Assembly (NCBI GenBank): GCA_049115955.1 | Contig: JAGDZJ010000005.1 | Coordinates: 124,001 to 188,000 of the forward strand | Reading direction: 5' to 3' | Length of the DNA: 64,000 nt | Origin: Salinispirillum sp049115955 | Lineage (GTDB): Bacteria > Pseudomonadota > Gammaproteobacteria > Pseudomonadales > Natronospirillaceae | Shown here: in pieces, positions 8,808 through 18,313 of the stretch | Layout of the letters: each line of letters starts with the position of its first letter | Position numbering within the stretch: the stretch's first letter is position 1 | Translations under genes and position numbers: made by a program | The notes under the pieces: generated by a model | Databases searched by the model: none | The model's input: the letters and a program-made list of their open reading frames with translations, nothing else | What the model was told of the DNA's origin: nothing

Positions 8808-10124
8808 CTACGGTTCCGCTTTATCCTGACCGGACACCTGTTCTTCAAACTGCTCATACCACCAGTCGCGTTCGGGGCCTGGCCAGCCGCCTTCCTTCAG
8901 ACGGGTTTGGGCTAGTGATTCCTTGCTCGGCATGCCTTCTCCGCGCAATACCGCCGCCAAAACGTCAGCCGGTTGGCCGACCAGTTCACCGGTACCGCCG
9001 TCTTCAACTGCAAACCAGCGGGATACGGGCAAGGGAGCAAGGGGATCATTCTTGCAAGCGGGGTCGGCTCGGGTACCCCGCAGGTGAGGTGGTAAGGTGT
9101 AACTCTTATTCCACAATCCGAACCACCCAAAACGGGCTCGCACTGCGGGGCGCACCTGCTGCCAATGGCCGTGTTCGTCCCGCACCCAGTTGGGCTCTGT
9201 GGGTAGGCGTTCTGGGTCAATCAGGGACCAGAATTCTTTATGGTTTTTTATTGTGCGCTCGAAGTCATTGTTCCCGAACTGCTTCATTTCAATGCCCATA
9301 TCTTTAAAGCTCATCGCATCCAATGCAACAGACTGCTCAGGCGGGCGGGTCATAAAATCAACAATGAACCGAAACACCGCTTCCGCGCCTTCAGCGGGAT
9401 AGCCGTCATGCTCTTTTAGGTCGACGGGGCGCTTGCTGTCGTAGTGGTATTTAAAGAACCGCCACCAAGGTTTGGTGCCCTGTTGCTGCAAGCTGAGCGG
9501 TGGTGGCACCACGCTCAACTCGGTGGTGATGGACTCATGAAAATAGCCAGTGAGCATATCCAATACACACAAGTCAGCGTCTTCCCAACGAATGCTGTCT
9601 TGCTTATGGCTGAACCAGCGAGGCAGATGGATCAGTCGGTGGCGTCGGTCAAACACAATGTAGTGGCTGAAGGGGCTGCGAAAGTACCACCAGAAACTGA
9701 TGTAAAACAGCACCGCGCAGAAGGCCACGCCCGGCCAGTCCCATACCCAATGAATGGACTCCCCTTCGGTGGTGAGCGCAGCAATCAGTGCAGTGATCCC
9801 AAACCCGCCGCTGATCGCCCAGAGCAGAGTCATGGGGGCCATCCAAGGCCGCCAGCCGTAAATCAAAAAATCGCCGCGCAGGTCGACAGCGACATTACAC
9901 AGTTTGTCTGTGACCTTATGTCCGTGAAGGCTATATCCCTTCTCCCCCACCAGCGTAGAGTCATCACTGTTGGGTGAATAGCCATCGCTGGCCAACACCT
10001 TGTCGGCGGGCAAGGCTACGGGCTGATCGTTCTTGCACGTTAAGCGATAGTAGATTTTATTGCCCGTTAACGGCGGCAGTGGGTACTGCGCACGCGGTAA
10101 GCGTAAGCCACGAAAGACCGGCAT
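8808..10124 (-). CDS. DUF6708-like membrane protein, copy 1 (candidate T6SS immunity protein)
   Basis: A 438-residue protein with two membrane helices (about 95-115 and 130-150, around the short loop TTEGESIH) and large soluble parts on either side, resembling DUF6708 proteins found beside VasX-like type VI effectors. Its ATG overlaps the stop of copy 2 as TGATG, so the two are translationally coupled. Most of the sequence is nearly identical to copy 2, but three patches differ: residues about 50-80, the loop between the helices, and about 285-305. Immunity to the upstream effector is an inference from gene order. Last gene of the four-gene operon. Confidence 0.7.
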   Translation of the reverse strand: MPVFRGLRLPRAQYPLPPLTGNKIYYRLTCKNDQPVALPADKVLASDGYSPNSDDSTLVGEKGYSLHGHKVTDKLCNVAVDLRGDFLIYGWRPWMAPMTLLWAISGGFGITALIAALTTEGESIHWVWDWPGVAFCAVLFYISFWWYFRSPFSHYIVFDRRHRLIHLPRWFSHKQDSIRWEDADLCVLDMLTGYFHESITTELSVVPPPLSLQQQGTKPWWRFFKYHYDSKRPVDLKEHDGYPAEGAEAVFRFIVDFMTRPPEQSVALDAMSFKDMGIEMKQFGNNDFERTIKNHKEFWSLIDPERLPTEPNWVRDEHGHWQQVRPAVRARFGWFGLWNKSYTLPPHLRGTRADPACKNDPLAPLPVSRWFAVEDGGTGELVGQPADVLAAVLRGEGMPSKESLAQTRLKEGGWPGPERDWWYEQFEEQVSGQDKAEP

Positions 10125-11473
10125 CAGTTCCGCTCCTGCTTCAGTGCAGCGGCACCTTCAAACTCCGCGTTATCCTGACCGGACACCTGTTCTTCAAACT
10201 GCTCATACCACCAGTCGCGTTCGGGGCCTGGCCAGCCACCTTCCTTCAGGCGAGTTTGGCCTAGTGTTTCCTTGCTCGGCATGCCTTCTCCGCGCAATAC
10301 CGCTGCCAGAACTTCAGGCGGTTGGCCGACCAGTTCACCGGTACCGCCGTCTTCAATGGCGTACCAGCGGGATACGGGCAAGGGAGCAAGGGGATCATCC
10401 TTGCAAGCAGGGTCGGCCCGGGTACCCCGCAGGTGAGGCGGTAAAGTGTAACTTTTGTTCCACAATCCGAACCACCCAAAACGAGCTCGCACCGCCGGGC
10501 GCACTTGCTGCCACCGGCCCTGTTCATCCCGTACCCAGTTGGGTTCAGTAGGTAGACGTTCGGGGTCAATCAGGGACCAGAACTTTCTATTCTTGCTGAC
10601 AGCTTGTTCAAAATCATTATTCCCAAGCTGCTTCATCTCAATGCTCCACTCTTTATAGCTCATCGCATCCAATGCAACAGACCGCTCGGGCGGGCGGGTC
10701 ATAAAATCAACAATGAACCGAAACACCGCTTCCGCGCCTTCAAAGGGGTAACCGTCATGTTCTTTTAGGTCGACGGGGCGCTTGCTGTCGTAGTGGTATT
10801 TAAAGAACCGCCACCAAGGTTTGGTGCCCTGTTGTTGTAAGCTCAGCGGTGGTGGCACCACGCTCAACTCGGTGGTGATGGACTCATGAAAATAGCCGGT
10901 GAGCATATCCAATACACACAAGTCAGCGTCTTCCCAACGAATGCTGTCTTGCTTATGGCTGAACCAGCGAGGCAGATGGATCAGTCGGTGGCGTCGGTCA
11001 AACACTATGTAGTGACTGAAAGGGCTGCGAAAGTACCACCAGAAACTGATGTAAAACAACACCGCGCAGAAGGCCACGCCCGGCCAGTCCCATATCCAAT
11101 GGGCCGCAGTGCCTGAGCCAAATAGAGAGAGGATCAGGCCAGTAATCCCAAACCCGCCGCTGATCGCCCAGAGCAGAGTCATGGGGGCCATCCAAGGCCG
11201 CCAGCCGTAAATCAGAAAATCACCACGCAGGTCGCTGACCATGCCAATGCCTTTGCTGACGACCTTGCCGTACATATGATTGTAGCTCTGCTCACCGACC
11301 AGCGTAGAGTCATCACTGTTGGTTGAATAACCATCGCTGGCCAACACCTTGTCGGCGGGCAAGGCCACGGGCTGATCGTTCTTGCACGTTAAGCGATAGT
11401 AGATTTTATTGCCCGTTAACGGTGGCAGTGGGTACTGCGCACGCGGTAAGCGTAGACCACGAAAGACCGGCAT
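10124..11473 (-). CDS. DUF6708-like membrane protein, copy 2 (candidate T6SS immunity protein)
   Basis: Paralogue of the next gene, 449 residues from the ATG at 11473. The frame is open further upstream to 11536, but 11473 is chosen because it overlaps the effector stop as TGATG and restores the same MPVFRGLRLPRAQYPLPP start as copy 1. Same architecture: soluble N-terminal region, two helices near residues 95-150 (loop SGTAAHW) and a long C-terminal region with conserved FGWFGLWNKSYTLP. The C-terminal tail is about a dozen residues longer than in copy 1. Immediate position behind the effector makes it the first candidate for its immunity protein; this is inferred. Confidence 0.7.
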   Translation of the reverse strand: MPVFRGLRLPRAQYPLPPLTGNKIYYRLTCKNDQPVALPADKVLASDGYSTNSDDSTLVGEQSYNHMYGKVVSKGIGMVSDLRGDFLIYGWRPWMAPMTLLWAISGGFGITGLILSLFGSGTAAHWIWDWPGVAFCAVLFYISFWWYFRSPFSHYIVFDRRHRLIHLPRWFSHKQDSIRWEDADLCVLDMLTGYFHESITTELSVVPPPLSLQQQGTKPWWRFFKYHYDSKRPVDLKEHDGYPFEGAEAVFRFIVDFMTRPPERSVALDAMSYKEWSIEMKQLGNNDFEQAVSKNRKFWSLIDPERLPTEPNWVRDEQGRWQQVRPAVRARFGWFGLWNKSYTLPPHLRGTRADPACKDDPLAPLPVSRWYAIEDGGTGELVGQPPEVLAAVLRGEGMPSKETLGQTRLKEGGWPGPERDWWYEQFEEQVSGQDNAEFEGAAALKQERN

Positions 11474-14424
11474 CAGTGGGCTCCCAGGCTCAAAAAGGGT
11501 CGGAACAGGGCCTCCTCTCTGGGTACCATCCGGCAATGGAGCCCTTGGTCAACCATGACCATGTCATCATGTGCCCCGAGGGGTTTCTGAACAGCCAATT
11601 GCTTCAGGCGCTGCCATTCATGGATATTCATGGGTTGGACGGTGCGGTTCCAACGACAGGTAACCGGGCGTTCCGGTACTTGCACCTGTCCGCTGCCATC
11701 GGGGTCCAGCCACGCTTGGGCGCTGATCCGGCTGCGCGCCATGCTTTCATGCACTTCCAGCAGGATACGAAGTTCTTGTGGCGGGCTGATGCCATCTGGT
11801 GACGCATGCGAACGCCCCTCCACCACATAACAACGAGACAGCGGGTATTTATGGCCAATGAGGGTCAACTCTCCGTCCAACACCGTATCGATGGGGGCAA
11901 AAGCGCCCAACCGCACATAAAGCTCCACAATGCGGTTCGTGGGTTGGCGGGGTGCTGGATGATCCGTGGCGACCATGGACGGCTCCGTTAGACTGTAGAC
12001 CTTAATTTGCGCACTGAAGTGAAACAGTTGCCGAGTGAACGCTTGTAACTCGCCGGTCAGCTCCGGCTCTGCGTCAGGCCAAATAAAGGGGTCTTCTTGC
12101 TGTCCGTCTGGCGGGCTACTTTGCAGATGGTGCAACAGGTTTTGCTGGATGGTTGACGGGTTCTCACCGGTTGGTGGTTGTAATCCGGAAACCCCGCGGG
12201 TATAGGGATGGCTACCAAACCAGCCGTGACGGACAATTTGCTCTAAAACCGTGTGCTCGGAGCGGATGGCTAAGATGATACTCAGCGCAATGAGACCCAG
12301 AGCCAGCAGCGCAGCGGTAAAAGGCGTCAGTGCCATCACTACCAGCAGCCCCTTCATCACCGCAATATGGGTAGCCAGCATCAACAGACCGGCAAAGGCC
12401 AACAACCCACCAGCCACAGCGACACCGGCATTACCGGTGCGCACCCCGCGCACGGCCTGCCAAATTCCGAGTGCGACGCCTAGAATCGCTTCACCGATGA
12501 CCAAGGCACGCAGCACAATCGGGAAGGTGCCGCCATGGACTAAGCGATGCAGCCTACCACTTTCTACTATGAAATTACGTTGCCTGCCTGATACTTGGAT
12601 CGTAGAATTAAGTTGCAACTCGATCGGCTTCGGCACCCACTTTTGCAGGGACTCCATCACCAATACTAAGAAGGACACTGTGGTACTGGTTGCTGCCAAA
12701 CTGTTTTCTATAGATTGCTCTTTCATTGCCTTGTTAATAGCAAAAATACCATTAACCCCCAGCAGTATGCCCAGCGTGGGCGTTAAAGCCCCTTGCACAC
12801 CGGGGTGGGTGTTCAAACGTCGCATAAAGCTATCCACACTCTGCTCGGTCGGGCGCAGTTGCAGTACTTGCAAGCTGCCCAGTCTATGCAGGGTTTCGGT
12901 GAAGGTGCTGTTCAGGTAGCGATAGCCTTTGTGCGGCTTCAGGTTAGCGGGTGGCATCCAAACGCGCATAGGAGCTGACTCTATCTGCGTGGCGATTTGT
13001 GTAAAGCGCTCGAAACGTTGGCTGACGTTGTTCAATACTCGACTGAGGTTGGCCGCATCTTGGGTGGTGGCCAGTTCGGTATACTTGCCGATGATGCCGT
13101 TCAGTGTGGTTGGCAACAGCGACAGCAGTTGCAAACGGTCTGCCCAATTTATCCCGCGCAGGCGTTCATCTTCCTGATCCGGCAGGGGAATGGTTAAATT
13201 GGTGCGGTGCACCAATTGCAGGTTGAGTGCTTCGTTTACTCCGCGAGCGGGTGCATACACAGGGTGTTGGTCGGCTTGCTCATCCCCCAACACGGTGCAG
13301 AGCCAGGCGAGGGAATCCGGCATCACCAAATGCTGAATAAACTGAGAGAACAGAGACAACCCTAATTCGTTGCTCAGCAGGTCATCGGACTGCATATAGT
13401 CACTGATGGCCAAGGTAAAGTCATCTTGTTGCAGGTAAGCCAGTAACGCTTGTTCGGCCGCTTCCATGCGTTCAGGCAGTTGGTCGCTCACGCTGTCCCA
13501 CGTGTCCAGCAATTGTTGGTCGTAGCGGTTTTCCGCCAGGTGCTTCACCAGATCCATGGGGCCACCGTCTGCGGTCAGATCCTGAATCATGCGTGCCAAC
13601 CCTAACTGGCCCGTCTGCTGGCTTTGCTGTCCGGCATTTTGCAGGGCGATCAATTCGTCCTGCTGTGCTTTGAGCTCCCGGGCATCTTGCAGGGTATCCA
13701 CGATCAACAGGTGCGGCAGGGTCAGAGTCTCGACGTCGACCTGAGGCTCAGCGGCAACGTCCGGCTGTGACGGGCCACTCAATACCTGAACCCGACAGTC
13801 GTTGATGTCTTCATCGGTCAGCGGCAGTACGCAGGCGCGCTGCTCCAGAGCGGACAGCGTGGTTGCGGTTTGCAGATCTTCGCCATTGGCGTTGCGAGGG
13901 TCTTCCGGGTGTATACCACCGACAGCCTGTATTTGCTGCCAGCTCCATTGAACTTCGGAAAAAGCCAAGCGGTATTCGGGGTTTTCGCCGTTGATTCGGT
14001 ACGGTAGCACCAGGTTTTCACCGCCCAGACACTGAGCCGGGCGTTGGTCTTTGCCAGCGTGTAGGGATAGGTTGACGTCTTGCTGTAATGGCATATGGCC
14101 ATAAGGCAGCCGAATCTCACGCCAGAGGTAACCGTTCTGAAAGACGTAGAGCCAGCAAGCGGCCCGCAAGGGTTGTGTGCTGCCATCGGCTTTCAGGCGC
14201 AGCAAGCGCACCGGCATCAGCAGGTTGGGCACGTCAGCCAGTTCGGGTAGTGGATCACCGGCTGCTCGGGCTTGCCAAGATGTAGGCTGGCTGGCGGTCA
14301 GGGGAACCAGATAGTGTCCGCCCCCTTGCTGGGGCAGTCGCATGCCGGGCCGATGGAGCTGTAGGTCTTCTTTAAAGTCAAAGCTGGTAATGCTGGAATG
14401 GCGGAGTGCGCGTATTTGTGACAT
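11473..14424 (-). CDS. VasX-like type VI secretion effector with C-terminal membrane helices
   Basis: A 983-residue protein likely to be a type VI secretion cargo toxin. The N-terminal region (about 25-200, with LRAACWLYVFQNGYLWREI) resembles the VasX N-terminal region, the part that associates with the VgrG/PAAR spike. The middle is helical and acidic. Around residues 545-720 there are four or five strongly hydrophobic stretches, including LLVVMALTPFTAALLALGL, as expected for an inner-membrane pore former. ATG 14424 is chosen because AAGGA is seven bases upstream; a GTG at 14469 in frame is less likely. Downstream of the PAAR-like gene and coupled to a DUF6708 gene. The mode of killing is inferred. 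Confidence 0.75.
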   Translation of the reverse strand: MSQIRALRHSSITSFDFKEDLQLHRPGMRLPQQGGGHYLVPLTASQPTSWQARAAGDPLPELADVPNLLMPVRLLRLKADGSTQPLRAACWLYVFQNGYLWREIRLPYGHMPLQQDVNLSLHAGKDQRPAQCLGGENLVLPYRINGENPEYRLAFSEVQWSWQQIQAVGGIHPEDPRNANGEDLQTATTLSALEQRACVLPLTDEDINDCRVQVLSGPSQPDVAAEPQVDVETLTLPHLLIVDTLQDARELKAQQDELIALQNAGQQSQQTGQLGLARMIQDLTADGGPMDLVKHLAENRYDQQLLDTWDSVSDQLPERMEAAEQALLAYLQQDDFTLAISDYMQSDDLLSNELGLSLFSQFIQHLVMPDSLAWLCTVLGDEQADQHPVYAPARGVNEALNLQLVHRTNLTIPLPDQEDERLRGINWADRLQLLSLLPTTLNGIIGKYTELATTQDAANLSRVLNNVSQRFERFTQIATQIESAPMRVWMPPANLKPHKGYRYLNSTFTETLHRLGSLQVLQLRPTEQSVDSFMRRLNTHPGVQGALTPTLGILLGVNGIFAINKAMKEQSIENSLAATSTTVSFLVLVMESLQKWVPKPIELQLNSTIQVSGRQRNFIVESGRLHRLVHGGTFPIVLRALVIGEAILGVALGIWQAVRGVRTGNAGVAVAGGLLAFAGLLMLATHIAVMKGLLVVMALTPFTAALLALGLIALSIILAIRSEHTVLEQIVRHGWFGSHPYTRGVSGLQPPTGENPSTIQQNLLHHLQSSPPDGQQEDPFIWPDAEPELTGELQAFTRQLFHFSAQIKVYSLTEPSMVATDHPAPRQPTNRIVELYVRLGAFAPIDTVLDGELTLIGHKYPLSRCYVVEGRSHASPDGISPPQELRILLEVHESMARSRISAQAWLDPDGSGQVQVPERPVTCRWNRTVQPMNIHEWQRLKQLAVQKPLGAHDDMVMVDQGLHCRMVPREEALFRPFLSLGAH

Positions 14425-14487
14425 GTCCTTATCCTTGAACGTGTTCAAATGTAAATACTGATTGGTCACACGGTCTATGCTATGCCC

Positions 14488-15003
14488 CTAGAGAACATCT
14501 TGCAGCTGTGTACCACCCTGGGTGTGGGTTATGCAGTAATCCAAATGGTGGTCTACAGGGGGTTCAACCGAATTTACGGCGGCGGCTCGGAGTTCAGGTG
14601 GCATAGGGCCACCGGGCTGCATCAGTGGCGCAGGCGGTGTATTGCCATCGTTGGAGACCATCAGGTCACCCATGCGCACAGCGGGTTCGCCTTCAATAAA
14701 TACATTCGGGGAACTGGTGATGAACTCCGCTGCGCCTTGGGTACTTCCTGAGCGGAGGCCACCTTTTTTACCGGGTTGATCGCCCGTACTGGACGCGAAA
14801 ACCGACGCTGCTGTGCAAGCCGGATGGCCATTAATGAACACAGTAGACGCCGTCGCGTCAGCGTCTTTACTCTCGGCTATGTTGGGGTAAGGAATGGGCA
14901 CGATCGAGTTACCGATCTGGGTTTTGCAGACATCTATGGTATTGAGAATCCCGCCGGAACCGGCGTGCACGGCAGTACGGCCGTTGATCAGTACATTACT
15001 CAT
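14488..15003 (-). CDS. PAAR-like DUF4150 protein (T6SS spike tip)
   Basis: A 171-residue DUF4150 protein, the PAAR-like family that caps the VgrG spike and carries effectors. Evidence: MSNVLINGRTAVHAGSGG start, repeated short glycine-turn units with IPIPYPN-type motif (VPIPYPNIAES), VFINGHPACTAASVFASSTG and VFIEGEPAVRMGDLM. First gene of the operon; AAGGAG is six bases before the ATG. No VgrG or structural T6SS gene is in the window, so this is an orphan cargo module. It ends in an unusual His/Thr-rich tail (DHHLDYCITHTQGGTQ). Confidence 0.85.
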   Translation of the reverse strand: MSNVLINGRTAVHAGSGGILNTIDVCKTQIGNSIVPIPYPNIAESKDADATASTVFINGHPACTAASVFASSTGDQPGKKGGLRSGSTQGAAEFITSSPNVFIEGEPAVRMGDLMVSNDGNTPPAPLMQPGGPMPPELRAAAVNSVEPPVDHHLDYCITHTQGGTQLQDVL

Positions 15004-15117
15004 GAAAAAGCTCCTTTATTGAATTATTCCTTTAACCAAGCAGAATCCTACTGCTGGTGGTTTGCTACAAACTTTATGGCTATTTTTACATCGCAAGCAA
15101 CAGGATATAAGGCTTTG

Positions 15118-15258
15118 GGGAGCATCTAAAAACCTCAGAGGCGAAAAGCTGGCTAGGCAAAAATGCCCGATAAAGCGCAGTTTACTGGCTGTAAATGAGC
15201 ATTTTGAGGACATTTTTAACAACGCCAGCTTGAGAAAAGGGGGTTTTTAGATGCTCCC
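15118..15258. repeat. 141-bp element with 17-bp perfect terminal inverted repeats
   Basis: GGGAGCATCTAAAAACC at 15118-15134 is exactly complementary to the sequence at 15242-15258. Inside, AAGCTGGC (15146-15153) pairs with GCCAGCTT (15224-15231), and the centre contains TTTACTGGCTGTAAA. The whole can fold as one long cruciform. No coding capacity. It looks like a small non-autonomous mobile element (MITE-like) or a structured repeat. The rest of the gap 15004-15532 holds only the promoter region of the T6SS operon and of the YHS gene, with nothing else recognisable. Confidence 0.65.
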
Positions 15259-15532
15259 TTTGAGCCAAACATTACGGTCTTACTGTGGAAAGCCACGGAT
15301 AATATGGCAAAGTTTGTCTGAGGCACCATAACCATCGTAATTTCTGAAATCAAGACGCTGTTTTAAGAAAGCGTACTCACACCACATCCTAGAGAAATCT
15401 TAGACTGTGAATCGGACAATTCTTTCAATTAGGGGTTACTGCAGTCCGAGCGGGCATAAAAGTGAGAATCCCTTTTGAACTTTATGAACGCACAGCACTC
15501 TTATTGTTGAACCCCAACAAGAGCGTTCTATC

Positions 15533-16006
15533 GTGTCCACTACTCTTTCCCTAGCAAAATTACCCTTCGCCATCAGCACGTTGTTTCTGCTGCTCGGCCT
15601 TCCAGCCATCAGCGCAGCGGTTGAACCGATATACACCGGTTTTCGCAGTCAATACGCCATTCAGGGCTACGACACCGTGGCGTATTTTACGCAGAATCAG
15701 GCGGTGCGTGGCGACACCGAGTTCCAAAGTGAATGGCAAGACACCGTTTGGCTGTTCAGTAGCGCGGAGCACAAGGCGTTGTTTGATGCCAATCCGGAAG
15801 CCTATGCCCCGCAATACGGCGGGTACCGCGCCTATGGCATGGCCGATGGCAAGGCAGTGCGGATAGACCCAATGGCGTTCAGTGTCCTTGACGGCAAGCT
15901 GTATCTGAATTTCAGTCGACGCATCCATAACCGTTGGGAGCTGGATTCAGCGGCTTACATTGAGCGCGCTGATCCGCATTGGTCGACACTAATAGCAGAC
16001 CAGTAA
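15533..16006 (+). CDS. Exported YHS-domain protein
   Basis: A 157-residue protein with a signal peptide (about 1-28, ending PAISAAVEP) and a YHS domain: YAIQGYDTVAYFTQNQAVRG, later WLFSSAEHKALFDANPEAYAPQYGGY. YHS domains are small metal-associated modules of uncertain role in exported proteins. The start codon is GTG at 15533; no closer ATG is available. Stands alone between the repeat element and the helicase gene. Confidence 0.85.
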   Translation: MSTTLSLAKLPFAISTLFLLLGLPAISAAVEPIYTGFRSQYAIQGYDTVAYFTQNQAVRGDTEFQSEWQDTVWLFSSAEHKALFDANPEAYAPQYGGYRAYGMADGKAVRIDPMAFSVLDGKLYLNFSRRIHNRWELDSAAYIERADPHWSTLIADQ

Positions 16007-16107
16007 CCAAGACCACGCCGAACGCCCCACACTCACCCTAGGGTCAGGTGCAATGGATGCAGTGATGCTTTATCCTTCGCCCCTCTCTCCTTGGGTAACG
16101 TGCAGTA

Positions 16108-18306
16108 ATGTCAGGCTTCACCCCAGAACAGGCCCGCGTCATTGCGGCGCGGCAGCAACACAGCCGTGTGATTGCCGTGGCCGGTTCAGGCAAAACCTCG
16201 ACCCTGATTGGGCAAACCGAAGCCTTGCTGGCAGACGGCGTACCGCCTCGGCGCTTACTGGTGCTGATGTACAACCGCAGCGCGCAACAGGATTTCTTGC
16301 AGCGCTTACGCGCCCGCAACAAAGGCCCGCTGCCCGATGTACGCACCTTTCATTCACTGGGCCTCAGTATTTATCGCACGCTGATTCAACGCGGCTTGCT
16401 GCCGCCGTTTCAGGGCGACATTCTCAGCGACGGCGAGTTAGAGCCACGCATTTGGCGTTGGTTACAAGAACTGGCCACCACCGGCGAGCAAGCGCAGGAC
16501 ATTCTAAACAACAAACGCAAATGGGTAGAGCCCACACTGACCTTCATTGAGCGCGTCAAAGCGGGGCTGGAGCCGCCCGCCGTGGTGTTCAAGCAACTGG
16601 GCATGCCCGGCAATGCGCACTTGTTGGTAAAAACCTTTGAACGTTTAGAAAAATGGCGCAAGACACAACAACGCATCACCTTTGCTGACATGCTGTACGA
16701 TCCCGTCGCACTGTTCAGCCATCGGTCCGACATCGCGGCACAGTTTGCCAATCATTTAGATCACATTGTGGTGGACGAGTTTCAAGACATTAACGCAATC
16801 CAACACCTGTTACTGGAAACACTGTCGGGCGAGCGTGCCACCGTGACCGTGGTCGGTGACCCTGATCAAACCATTTACGAATTTCGCGGCTCAGATCCCA
16901 GCTTTATGCTGCACCAGTTCCCCGAACGTTACCCCAATAGCCATGTGCATACGCTCAGCCATACCTTTCGTTACGGGCCGCAAGTCGCGCTGGCGGCCAA
17001 CCATCTGATCCAGCACAACCAGGGCCGCCAACCCGTGCTGACCTGTGCGCACGACAGCACACCGGATACAGCCCTGCACCTGCATCGCGTGACCGATGAA
17101 ACCGCCGCCCTCGTGCAGCAAATAACCCAGCTTCGCGCTCAGCGCCCGCTGTCGGACATCGCCGTTTTGCATCGGTTGTGGGCGCAAGCTGCACGACTGG
17201 AGTTGCAGCTATTAACGCTCAACATACCCTTTCATCTGGAAACCGAGCGCGGCGTGTTGCAACGCCATGAGCTACAACCCTTGCTGCTGTTGCTCAGCAT
17301 CGCCAGTGGTCGCTTCGCTTCGCTCAACAAGGCGGCGCGCACGCAAGCCTGGATGACGCTGCTCACCCAGCCGTACCCGAAGATCCAGCGCGATATCCTG
17401 AAGCAAATGGCGACGCGATTGGCGTCTGCGACGTCTGGGCTGGGCAAGCATTTTATGGCCCAGTTGCCGCCCAAATGCTCACACTGGCAACAGGAACAGT
17501 TGGCCTTACGCGGCAGTGTCATTCAATTAGCCGAGCAGCCCAACACCACAGCGAAACAACTGGTCAGCGCGTGGTTAAACAACACGGATTACTTAAACGC
17601 ACTCGCCAGCGGTGCATTCTCCGCGCAACAAAGCGACGAGCAAAAGGAAACGGTTAAGGCGTTTTTGAGTTTCTTGCAGCAGAACGATCGACCGGCAGCA
17701 GAAGCGGACGCTTGGCTGCAAGACATTCAATCGGCACAAAAACCGACCGGGGCAGCCTTAACGTTAACCAGCATTCATAAAGCCAAAGGACGTGAATGGC
17801 CCATTGTGCTGATTCCCGGATTGAATCAACACTTCTACCCGTATCGACCCGACGGCGACTTGCGCTTACCGGTAGACGAAGAAAGCGAGCGACGTTTGCT
17901 CTATGTGGCGCTGACCCGCGGCCAACACGAAGTGCACCTGTATACGCCTGCGGTGAATGACGAGCGCAGTGCGTTTGTGCATGAAATGGAAGTGCCCTTA
18001 AGCGTTGCGTTGGGCAAGGCACTGCGCGATCCGGCAACACCTTCCACGGGTGAACTGGAACTGGCAACCGGTATCACAACCTTGGCGCAAAAGTACTTAA
18101 CTCGAATTGGGGCGTCTTTTACCGTGGTGGGTCGCCCGTTACCCGAGCGCGCGGCACAAACAGGGCCGCGCCGTGTGCGTCACAATTTTTTTGGTGCAGG
18201 TACGTTAATACGTGAAGACGAAGCCCAGTTGCATATTCGCTTTGACGACGGCAAGACCCGCGTGTTTGAGCGTGACGTAGTCAGCAGTATGCTTGAGGCG
18301 CTCTAA
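16108..18306 (+). CDS. UvrD/Rep-family ATP-dependent DNA helicase
   Basis: Superfamily 1A 3'-5' DNA helicase of 732 residues. Motifs in order: Q-motif region FTPEQARVI, Walker A VAGSGKTST, motif II VDEFQDIN, motif III VGDPDQTIYEFRG, motif V SIHKAKGREWP and motif VI ERRLLYVALTRG. It resembles the shorter UvrD-like helicases rather than UvrD, Rep or RecB themselves, so no symbol is given. The last 60 residues (from RRVRHNFFGAG) form a small beta domain similar to the C-terminal tail of PcrA/UvrD that contacts other proteins. Expected role: DNA repair or removal of replication blocks. Confidence 0.9.
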   Translation: MSGFTPEQARVIAARQQHSRVIAVAGSGKTSTLIGQTEALLADGVPPRRLLVLMYNRSAQQDFLQRLRARNKGPLPDVRTFHSLGLSIYRTLIQRGLLPPFQGDILSDGELEPRIWRWLQELATTGEQAQDILNNKRKWVEPTLTFIERVKAGLEPPAVVFKQLGMPGNAHLLVKTFERLEKWRKTQQRITFADMLYDPVALFSHRSDIAAQFANHLDHIVVDEFQDINAIQHLLLETLSGERATVTVVGDPDQTIYEFRGSDPSFMLHQFPERYPNSHVHTLSHTFRYGPQVALAANHLIQHNQGRQPVLTCAHDSTPDTALHLHRVTDETAALVQQITQLRAQRPLSDIAVLHRLWAQAARLELQLLTLNIPFHLETERGVLQRHELQPLLLLLSIASGRFASLNKAARTQAWMTLLTQPYPKIQRDILKQMATRLASATSGLGKHFMAQLPPKCSHWQQEQLALRGSVIQLAEQPNTTAKQLVSAWLNNTDYLNALASGAFSAQQSDEQKETVKAFLSFLQQNDRPAAEADAWLQDIQSAQKPTGAALTLTSIHKAKGREWPIVLIPGLNQHFYPYRPDGDLRLPVDEESERRLLYVALTRGQHEVHLYTPAVNDERSAFVHEMEVPLSVALGKALRDPATPSTGELELATGITTLAQKYLTRIGASFTVVGRPLPERAAQTGPRRVRHNFFGAGTLIREDEAQLHIRFDDGKTRVFERDVVSSMLEAL

Positions 18307-18313
18307 AAACCCC

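Noticed and set aside
15062..15250. 62-codon open frame within the 141-bp inverted-repeat element
   Set aside because: Produced by the repeat itself; no start signal and no protein-like pattern.
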